DNA from: Marchantia polymorpha subsp. ruderalis
Lineage: Eukaryota; Streptophyta; Marchantiopsida; Marchantiales; Marchantiaceae
Length of the DNA: 64,000 nt
Reading direction: 5' to 3'
NCBI GenBank assembly: GCA_037833965.1
Contig: AP031358.1
Coordinates: 23,878,001 to 23,942,000 of the forward strand
In this document: positions 54,716 to 64,000 of the stretch, one piece after another
How positions within the stretch are numbered: position 1 is the stretch's first letter
How the letters are laid out: each line of letters opens with the position of its first letter
Notes under the pieces: generated by a model
Seen by the model: the letters and a program-made list of their open reading frames with translations, nothing else
What the model was told of the DNA's origin: nothing
The model's database searches: none
Position numbers and translations under genes: made by a program

Positions 54716-55853
54716 AAAAAAATATACTCATGCTTTACTCATATCCATGATTGATACTTAAAAATCATAAAATTATTCATTATACTCATACATAATTCCT
54801 TTTTGCTTCAAATTTTACAATCTTATTCTTGCAATTTGAAAATAAATTCATAACTTAAAAATTTTGCAGAAATACTTCTTGCATTTCACTGCATCAAATG
54901 TAAGCTATTCATTTTGAAATCATTTCTTTTCATGTAATATAACATATAAGATTCTTATCCGTAAGATAAGATGTCATGCAATAAAATCAAAAACATAAAA
55001 ATGAGACAAATTTATATTCATTATCATTATTAATCTTTCTAAAACTCCTATTTTTTGATATCATTTATACATTTTCATTTTACATGAATTTTACTTTTGA
55101 AACAAACTATTTGCTTGATCTTCAATCTCTTAAAAACTTTTTCTATTTGACTGAACTACATCAATATCAGTTGATTTTGGTTAAACTTGGAAAGCTTAAA
55201 TTTGAGATTCTATTTTCATGTTTTCAACTTTTTTTCTCTTTACTTCTTATCTTTCATAACTTGCATTTTTTTATACCCAAATATTATTTCTTTTCTCAAC
55301 ACTTTCATATCTGCCATGATTGCATAAAAAATCTCTTAATTAAAAATTTTATAATACTATTACTTATAAATTATTACAAGAAAATTTCTTCACAACCTCT
55401 TCTGTTGATATATTATTTTAAACTTTATATTGATGTTGAATCATACCAAAGTGTATGGTTTACAATTCAAATTCAGAAAAAATTTAGTATAGATACTATA
55501 TGGTACAATATCAAATCTCTCCATAATTTATTATTACAAGTATCAATGACAATATTCACTTCATCACTCTTATCATAAAATCTACATTCCAACAAACCAC
55601 AAGGTTCATCCACAAGTAATATTCTTTTGTGCAACAAAGATGGATATGAAATAGATTGGATATTGACATGTACGGTACTAGATTCTTGCCAACCAGTTTC
55701 GTATTTGCAAAACCACAATTTTTCCTTTTATTCATCTTTATAAGTGCGGATCAATAATCTTTGCTAGCCTCTAGACATTTTCAAAAACTGCATTATATCA
55801 TCACTCACTTGCTATTTCATGAGGGATAGTCTATTCAACGGTAGACCAAGGTT

Positions 55854-55865
55854 GTTCTAATACCA
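55854..55865 (-). other. Primer-binding site of the gypsy element
   Basis: Minus-strand TGGTATTAGAAC lies one base from the 5' LTR end. It matches the initiator-Met tRNA primer site TGGTATCAGAGC except for two changes, C to T and G to A. Confidence 0.85.
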
Positions 55866-55866
55866 T

Positions 55867-56170
55867 TGTAACACTAGAATCTAGAAAAAACTCACTCAAA
55901 GATATATAAAACATAAAGATAAAATACCTTGAATGGTTTTCATGTTGCTTATATAGATGTTTCAAATACATACACAAAGAAAATGTATTTTTCCCCTCAT
56001 CAAATACTCTTTGTGTGGATTGGTGACATGGCGGATATACCTAACGAACATATAGATTGATGACTATGATATATCTATAATATATTCTAATTAATTAACA
56101 TTGAGGAGAATATATTCTCCTCAATCTTAAAAAACCTCTACTTTAATTTTGCAAACTAAAGATGGTTACA
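55867..56170 (-). repeat. 5' LTR of the gypsy element
   Basis: It runs from TGTAACACTAG to AGATGGTTACA on the plus strand, 304 bases. Its minus-strand 3' end abuts the primer-binding site, which fixes the orientation. It contains a perfect 26-base palindrome at 56100-56125 that is absent from the partner LTR. Confidence 0.9.
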
Positions 56171-56175
56171 CTAAG
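56171..56175. repeat. Right target-site duplication CTAAG
   Basis: CTAAG follows the GGTTACA end of the right LTR and is identical to 52133-52137. Confidence 0.88.
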
Positions 56176-59100
56176 TCGCATTCAAGATCTATTGCATCAA
56201 ACCTTGAACAAATTTAGACAAAAAATTTAAAAAGTTGATCATGAAAAATTAAAGAAAATTAATTCAGTTTTGTGAAAAATTTTTCCCACAAATTATGTTA
56301 GATGTGATAGCAAATATTAAAAAAATTGTGAATTTTTTGAAAAGTTTTTAAAAAATCAAAAAATCAATTATGATTTTGGATGTTTAGTATTAAATCTTGA
56401 TAAAGATTGAAAAAAATTAACAAAATCAAAAAATTATCTGCATAAATGAAAATTTTAATTAATCTAATGAATAAAATGATCTTATAATTTTTTTCTAAAT
56501 TTAGAATTAAAAATCTAATACTTGTATCCGGATAAGAGACATTGCAAAAAGATTAAATGGATTGCAAAGATTCTACAAAAAGATATTCGATGTCAAGACA
56601 ATTTGATGTAGTCAAAAGCTACATCAAAATACTAAGATTCACAATTGGATATTCACTTGGATCTGATATTTCTATAAAGAGTTATATTTTATGTCTTATG
56701 TCTATATTTTATATTTTATGCTTGAGAGAGTTTGATATGAAACAATCTAATTATTCATGATTTGAATATGAATCAACTACTTAATTATCATGTGTTGTTT
56801 GAAAATTATTCAATTTTTTGATTGGTTTGTGTAACAACTATAAGATCAAACAATTACTATATTTATTTGAAATAATGCAATCATTTGACATCTTGATACT
56901 AGAACTTTATTGTTGCAATGGTAGAAAGTAAATCGATGTCATGCATCATTTGAGGCAAGCAATATTATTTAATCCTGATGTCCGTCAAATGAGATAAATC
57001 AAGATCAAAACAACGACAATAAATGTATAAAAAAATTTGAACAAGAGCAAAATGATTGCTATTACAAATAACCGTCGGACGAAACTTGAACAATATAATG
57101 TTTTTAAATTGTTTTAGTATGAGAAAGATTGATTCATTAAAATTTCAAATAGTTACATATTTGATTTTTTGTGTGTACAATTGTTTGATTATTGAAACTA
57201 AAATATAAACAATATAAAAAAATATTGTAAAAGGCTAAATAAACAAACTTCAATTGAATTTTCACAATCATGTGAAGCTCATCAACTCACTACACATGAG
57301 CTCATCAAATTTTTTGATAAGAAAAATATTGACTTTGCATAATCATGTGAACTTAATCAAAGTCATATGCATAAACTGATCAAATTTATTAAATAATTTT
57401 TTTTCGGAAAAACTAATCAAGTCAATGTTTTAACAATGCGTATATTTGATTCACATCTTCTTGCTCTATGCAATTATCAAGATCATTCAATCTAATAAAA
57501 ATTAAAAACTAAATTAACGAAATTTCTTCTATATGTTGTTTAAATGTTATTTTATATATTTATTGATCCAAGGAGATAAATAGTATATTTCAGGGTTGCA
57601 ATGTTATACTAAAAATGAAAAAAAAATGTATCATTTAACATTGTATCATTTTGTGTTAAATTCTTGTTTATCATATTTGATGTATATTAAAATTAAATAA
57701 AAATTGATTTATTGTTATATGCATGCATGTTCCAATTTATTGATGCTTATAAAAAGTCAAAAATGTCAAACTATCTATTATTTGAACATCATTGGCTTGA
57801 CAAGAATGTTACAAAGTAATTTTTAAAACATATTTGTTTAATAATGAATTTCATCTAAACTATTCTCATCTAAAAATGTCATCAAAAAAATTTTGCTTTG
57901 ATCATTTTAGTTTTGATTATTTGTATTTATAATGAGAAATAAATAATAATCAATTGAATCTTGATTAATTTATTAATTTATGACAAATTTTAACTTTTTA
58001 ATCTATATTTGATTGAAAAATTCAGACTTTTTTTAACGAAAGTGAATGATTTTTATTTTATTTCAAATTTTAAAATTAGATTTATATTAATATATACTTA
58101 ATAATATGTTTTAATTAATTTGAAACTTTAAAATATTTTGATTCATTAAAATAAGATATATGTAAAGTTTGATTGTAATGTTTGTAAAGTTTGGATATGT
58201 GTAAAGTTTGATTAGCTACAAATTTAAAGATTTAAATAAAATTATTCTTCTACAATATAAGAATAATCAAGCTTGTAGATTGAACAAAATGTCTTGGAGC
58301 ATGATTTTTTGGATTGAAATTTATAATTATTAATTAAATCTATCAAATTTTAATTTGATGAAAGTAAATTACATAATGATTAATTATCAAGATAAGATTC
58401 ATAGATAAAGAGGTAAAGAATGATTTAAAGACTTTTTGTGAAGAGAATTTTGTGTAAGGTATATTTCATTAATAAAGGTATTTTTTATCAGTAAATTTTA
58501 ATATTTATAAAATTATTATTAAAAATTGAGTGGAAATATTGCTTAATTTTTTCTAACACAAAAATCTAAAAAAAACACACAAAGATCAAAATTTTATATT
58601 ATGATGAATTGGCTAAAATTCATCTTAAATTCTAAATGAACATCAATTTTGATGTCACATTATTTTCACATCTTGAGAAGTAGAGTGAATATAGAGTATG
58701 TTTAGTCAATTCAAACTAAAGTACAGGTTATTGAATAATTAAATTGAGTGCTTATATAAATTTTAATTCTAATTCTAATTTTTCACATTTACAATCTTGA
58801 TTTTGTTAGATAAAACTCAAAGTGTGATAGTTGAGTGCAACGAAGACCACTTCTGCAATTTGTGTACATATTAAATATGTTTTTATTGTCATTGATAAAC
58901 AATGACGTAAATAAATGTTGAAAATCAGATAAAAATTTACTTTTAACAAAAAATAAATTAAAAAATGAATGTCTTTATATACACATACATACATTAGAGA
59001 AGAAAGTACTATTTATAACATTTTTTGGTAGATTTTGCTATTATTCACTTGTGTTATGATGAAAACTAGGCTTGTTATTTTATTAGTTGGATCACTTTTA

Positions 59101-59295
59101 TGATATAAAGTTTCTAATAAGATAAATTTTTTGAGAATAGATAGTTATTATAGATATAATTGATCTGCATGAAAATTATGAACAAAAGAAAAAAAAATTG
59201 GGTTAGTATACAAATAGTTGCATCACTATTATCCAAAAACCAAAATGACCGACTCTAATAATAGCTTCAAGAATTTAAACCTCTATATATGTATA

Positions 59296-59332
59296 TACAT
59301 ACATACATACATACATACATACAGTTTACAAA
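59296..59332 (+). repeat. (CATA)n microsatellite
   Basis: Eight or so consecutive CATA units, with no gene context. Confidence 0.9.
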
Positions 59333-59799
59333 TCTCACAAGTAAGTCTATTATATTTCAAGTGATTTTTTCTCTTACTCATTAATTTAAATATGATATCA
59401 AAGCTAATTTCATTTCAAACACAAATTTTTCTTATATTACAAAAAAATTGATGAGAAATATCAATTTTTGAAAGTAAATTAGTGTAATCTGAGATTTGTG
59501 ATCTGCATGTAAACTACGAAATAAATTATAAAAGCTGTACTTTGTAGATATGAAGATGTATGAAAAAATACAACATCAGTTGGTGAATTTATAATATTAG
59601 ATTTTTGCATTAAGAAATAAAGAAGTAGAGAGATAAAAAAAACTCAAGACATAAATGTTAAAATTTTTTTATTGCATCTTCAATCTTAATAACAAGCAAT
59701 TTTATTACAATTGCAAAAAGAACAATTAGATAATAATTTCAAGAGATTAATAATGAAATCGTTTTCTTTAAAACTAAAAATAATAATTTTGAAAGCTGA

Positions 59800-60110
59800 T
59801 ATACAAATCTGAAAGATGTGTTAAATGATAAATTATATAGATATATATTCATATTTATATTCAATAAGAAAAAAATAGATGAAATCGATTCCATCATCTA
59901 TTTTATTTATTGTAGATCAACGACATGCCAAATATATGTCTAACAAGCACAAAAATTGTTGGCAAAATAAAAAGATAAACAAAATACTGTCAATTTTTAA
60001 CTACCAAGCATATGAATTTTTGAAGTATCAATTAAAAAATTTACAAAGTAAATTAGCTTTATTTTTATTTTAGATTGAAATCAACTTTAGTTTTAGCTCA
60101 TTATAAATAT
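59800..60110 (-). repeat. Degenerate fourth copy of the gypsy LTR
   Basis: TATATAGATA, ATCAACGACATGCCAAATAT and TCTAACAAGCACA follow in the same order as TATATAGATG, ATTGGTGACATGGCGGATAT and CTAACGAACA in the intact LTRs. A later AACTTTAGTTTTAGCT resembles their 3' portion. The ends are not preserved, so the limits are approximate and no flanking element is evident. Confidence 0.5.
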
Positions 60111-63030
60111 CTATAAATTTTTCTTTTTCATGAAACATCTTTATCATGAATTCGTTCAAAAAAATTCAACTTTAGTTTGAATTGATTTCAAAATTAATTT
60201 ATACAAAACATATCTTGTCTAATCAATGAGAAATCTATTTCAAAATTTAGAGTTTACAACATTATTACAATTGATTTACAGTTTTTTTTTTTGACAAATT
60301 TCTCATGATAGACTATCCAGGTTGATAAAAGATATGAAGTTGATGGATTTGTTTATTTTGATGATTGTGATTTATGTTACATGATAGTCATGATAATATT
60401 TCATCAAAATGTTTTAATGCTGCAAAAAGATTAATCAATCAATGATTAAAGTTTCTTTTGATACAAGGGATAAATTTATTGTTTAAAATCAAATGTGATT
60501 TCAAAGTTCATAATCAAACCTTCAAAAGAAATTTTTATATGTTATTAATTTCAATTGTGAGAAATTTAAAAACTTTTTATTGGATTTAAAGTGCATTCTA
60601 AAATTATGCTTCATCATATTGTTGACCGTTACTATATTGATTTTAAAGAATATTATTCATGAAGATACTAAGTCATAATTTCAAACATTTGTACATACAC
60701 AGTTTAAAAATAAGATTATATTCAAAAAAATATTGTTACATTTTTTAAATTGATATTTTACAAGAGATGAACTATCATAAATCCTTATTGTTGTTAAACA
60801 TGAATGCATGTAACATATATTGTATCCATTTTTTTATAATTTTTTGATTTGATTTTCAAACTAAATATAATATTTGTTGACATTGCTAGCTTTATTTTAA
60901 AATTAAAGAAAAATTTATGTAAAGATTACTTTAATTAAAGATTTGTTTCAACTATTATTGTCAAAAATTTCATCTAGACACAATTACCAAATTATGAAAT
61001 TATGATTGTCGTTGTAGTTATCGTTTTTATGTGCATCATCTTACAAGATTTGATTCAAGAACCACAATTCATTCATACATGTGAAGTTGCAGATATTTCA
61101 ACAACAAAAATCACAATGTATATTTTTTAGATTGTTAAAAAATAATTTACATTGTAATTAGTTTTTTTGTTTTTATGTTATTGAAAACTACAAAAATTTG
61201 AATATATATATTTCTACTGTTTTGCAAATCTTAGGTCAACAATTAACTCAATTTATATATTCTAATATTTTTATCAACTTTCACATAATCTCAATGAATG
61301 CGTCATAGTTTTTTTTTTAAATAAGTTTTTGTGAGTTAATTTTAAAACATCAAAACTCAATCTTAATCTTGCTTCATTGTTTGTTATGCTTTCATCTATA
61401 TTTTTTTTCATTAAATTATATGTGTCATCTAGATTTATCAATAATAGTAAATTTTCATCTTTGCAATATGATATATACATGAAATTTGTATAAAAATATA
61501 GGCAAAATTTTTTGGTCTTTCACATACACAATACTCATGTTGAATTAACTTCAATATTATGCACATCGCATTTGTTATTTGGAAAATTATTTTCCATATA
61601 AATCTATGATTTATGATAAATATTATCAATAAAAATTTTGTCTATCAAATTTTTGCGTTTCACTTATTGTTGTCAACACAATATACAATTTCTTAAAATA
61701 TTTTCTTTTTTTTGTAATTTGATAATTTGCTATGAGTTTTTTTTGGGGAGAAAATGACGTGAATATAAATCATGATCTCATTTTTGTCAATGAATGTTTC
61801 TCATTGTTGTATTTTAATTATCAATATACTTTTTTGATGAAGTGATTATGATTGTACTATTTGAAAATAGTGTCAACAAGTAAATTTTCTTTCATTTAAA
61901 TTAGATTTGCTTAATCATAATTAAATAGGCTAGTTGCATGTGGCAATACTATTTAAGTTTTACATACATTAATAACATTATTTACGATTTTTTTAAGTTT
62001 ATTTTTTTTCACATTTAAGTTTTCAATTATTTTGAATGAAGTATGCTTGTAGGCCGAGATTGAATGTTTCTAAATGTTAAAATGAAATTTGCCTTTTGAT
62101 GAAACTTCCATATTTTTTTAGTTTCAAAGCAACGAGTGAGCCCAAGTTGAAACCAGAATATAGATTTCAAATTTTATTGTGTATTGTTAAAAAAATAGCA
62201 TCTAAGTTAAATGATTATAGCCAGATGATAATTTATAATCATTGTAATTTGTAAATTTTTATTATGTAGATTTGTGTGTCAAAAAATATGATGTTATTGA
62301 GCTTTGATGTAGTGTTATTACAACAAGAAGTTATTCTGTTTCATATTTGCATGTCACAAGACAAGCAATCATCTTGCTGGAAATGTTGAAAAATACATTC
62401 ATAGCCGACTCATACTTCATAGCATGTTAAATACTCCAACTATGATTAGAAAAACATTGTTTAAATTTTTGGTTTTTTCATTGTGATAAATCTTGTGGTT
62501 TGAATCAAAGATATTGAAAATTTATGTATTATGTGTTTAATAGCTAAATTTTATCTAGCTATTATACAAACAAAGTTCTAGACAAATTTGATTCATCAAG
62601 AAATAATACGTATGTGTCTTTGAATAAAGTAACATGGATGTGTTTGTGAAGAATAAAGTCATGATACGATGTAGAGAAAAATTTGATTTCTAAAACAACA
62701 TGATCAACAAAATTCAACTTTGATCTTATAAAAAATTGATATGTACTTCAATTTAAGAAAGTTATCTTACTTAACATTACGATGAGATCACATGTATTAC
62801 AAAGTTGATATGATAATCATTTGTATCAAGATAGTGTAATATTTATACATAATACGTATGATGATTTATACAATGATAATTATGTTCAGAAGATAAACGC
62901 AAAACCTTGTGTAGATATTAGATTTATTATGTGGTAAAATCAATTTCATGTGATGTTAGTGATTATAATGATACTTGGAGACTTAGTATTAAGGATGAAG
63001 ATCATATTCTGACTTAGAATGTGTGGTTAT

Positions 63031-63268
63031 TGTTAAGATTTGCATACACAAAAAATAGAAATAAAAATATCCAGAAATCCACAGTATGTTTACTGCAAAA
63101 GAAAAATGATGACGCAACAAGGGGACTCATTTTGTTAAATAAATGGTCAACAAAAGCAACTATACAACTCAGGATTTCTTAGAACGTTAAAATTTCTCAT
63201 CCTAATCTTAGATTGAAAATCGAATTAACTTGTGACGGTGAATTATAACTTACAATCTTTTCTTAACA
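63031..63268. repeat. Candidate copia LTR
   Basis: It begins TGTTAAGA and ends TCTTAACA, a perfect 8-base terminal inverted repeat of LTR type, 238 bases long. It lies where the 3' LTR of the minus-strand copia pol at 63428-64000 should be. On the plus strand TGGGTATCAGC follows nine bases after it and resembles a tRNA-Met primer site, which would imply a plus-strand 5' LTR instead. The assignment is therefore uncertain. Confidence 0.4.
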
Positions 63269-63427
63269 CATGTTGGATGGGTATCAGCTTCCTTAATCTA
63301 TATAATTATTCTGAGATGTAATCTAGAATAATACCTACCATAGTTTACTCTTCAGATTAGAACTAAATAGAATTAAACCGTAGCCAAAACATGATAGAGT
63401 TAAATATATAAAGTTCATTAAATAATG

Positions 63428-64000
63428 CTAGTAAACTCTACTTGTGCTCCTCATGCAAAACCTGCCTAGAAACACAATTTTCTCTAAAGCTTTCTCAAGA
63501 AATAATTTTGAGAACGCATCATCTGGATTAAATTTACCGTTTATCTTGACTGATTTATTATTTGGATAAAAATTTGCATCTTTGATTAAGTGATATTTGA
63601 TGTTATTGTGCTTCATTCTAGTGTACATTAATTGATTTTTACAAGATGTAATACAATATAGCTATCATAATGAAGATTGGTAATCTCTGGTTTCAATTTT
63701 AATTTAACGATAAACTTTTTCAACCAAATAGTTTCCTTTGTTGTTTTTACTGGCTATCAATTTTCAACTTTTGTTGTAGACTAATATACTCATTTTTAGA
63801 AGATAAATCTCCAACTAATGCATACATCACCAAGTGTAAAAAACAATCTTGTTGTAAATTTCTTTTGGTTCAAATTTTATCAATAGTTAGTATCATCATA
63901 GCTTAATAGAGATTTTGCATTGTCCAATTATTCATCAAATTCATCAATTATAAATCATATTACCTAGAATTACTCAAATACATGGAAATCTATTTCACTC
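63428..64000 (-). mobile_element. Copia pol 3' part, truncated by the window end
   Basis: The minus strand shows copia RNase H from upstream to downstream: CISWRF, then STTKVEN (family ISWRSK, STTEAEY), then ETIWLKKFIVKLKLKPEI, HYDSYIVLHLVK and finally MYTRMKHNNIKYHLIKDA (family SRMKHIDIRYHFIRD) to the pol C-terminus. Interspersed stops and frameshifts make it a pseudogene. Reverse transcriptase should lie beyond position 64000. It is less decayed at its C-terminal end, where a 66-residue frame stays open. Confidence 0.87.

Larger units (their letters stand above)
52138..56170 (-). mobile_element. Ty3/gypsy LTR retrotransposon, decayed
   Basis: The element lies on the minus strand with LTRs at 55867-56170 (5') and 52138-52484 (3'), ends TGTAAC...GTTACA or GATTACA, and CTAAG duplications on both sides. 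Between them the minus strand shows, in gypsy order, reverse transcriptase, RNase H, integrase core and the integrase C-terminal region. The internal part is about 3.4 kb, shorter than a full gag-pol, so gag and protease are probably truncated; I could not identify them in 54.8-55.85 kb. The IHPVFHVS block and domain order point to a chromovirus-type gypsy element, but a chromodomain was not seen. Frameshifts and stops throughout make it non-autonomous. The LTRs differ in length (304 and 347 bases) and sequence, so the insertion is old. Confidence 0.93.
56176..63030. other. AT-rich repeat-type DNA
   Basis: The block is very AT-rich and CG-poor with no recognised gene. Besides the degenerate LTR near 59.9 kb it holds a (CATA)n microsatellite and three copies of TGTAAAGTTTG at 58161, 58183 and 58200. 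The remainder is probably decayed retrotransposon sequence. Confidence 0.5.

Noticed and set aside
55084-55578. 164-residue plus-strand frame
   Set aside because: It lies in the gypsy element's internal region on the antisense strand and is rich in Phe, Leu and Ile, as expected by chance in AT-rich DNA.

Overview
The window looks like nuclear DNA of a land plant, most likely a bryophyte and probably a moss. This rests on two intact intron-bearing genes of plant-type families (an alpha-expansin and a Bet v 1/PR-10-like protein), a plant-type 5S rRNA sequence, TTTAGGG-like telomeric motifs, Ty1/copia and Ty3/gypsy remnants, long GA/CT microsatellites and very low gene density. The species is inferred and cannot be fixed from the sequence alone.

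Layout. 1-2.96 kb: AT-rich, no recognisable gene. 2.97-3.31 kb: a minus-strand 5S rRNA-like sequence whose 3' third is not canonical, beside telomere-like motifs on both strands. 3.3-12.96 kb: moderate GC, holding a complete three-exon alpha-expansin gene (CDS 7198-8624, +) with a likely extra intron in its 5' leader. 12.96-19.68 kb: an AT-rich block with a decayed plus-strand copia pol (16.3-17.9 kb) that is interrupted by an LTR of the gypsy family found at 52-56 kb. 19.7-23.6 kb: moderate GC, no recognised gene. 23.6-25.55 kb: AT-rich. 25.55-45.65 kb: moderate to high GC with many CT/GA tracts. The only gene recognised in it is a two-exon PR-10/Bet v 1-like gene (33461-34217, -) with a perfect 130-bp (GA)65 tract in its intron. 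45.65-64 kb: a long AT-rich repeat block with a possible copia RNase H scrap (46.1 kb), a structurally delimited but decayed Ty3/gypsy element (52138-56170, -, flanked by CTAAG target duplications), a degenerate LTR copy near 59.9 kb, and the 3' part of a minus-strand copia pol running off the window end.

Functionally, the window is two gene-bearing GC islands set in decayed, AT-enriched retrotransposon DNA. The two genes are far apart and nothing in the sequence suggests they work together. The expansin would be secreted and act on the cell wall. The PR-10-like protein would be a small cytosolic ligand-binding protein. I found no tRNA genes, CRISPR arrays or operon-like clusters, and nothing I could defend as a new system. 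The most informative findings are the gypsy element with its target duplication, the nested LTR, the chimeric-looking 5S copy and the very long intronic GA tract.
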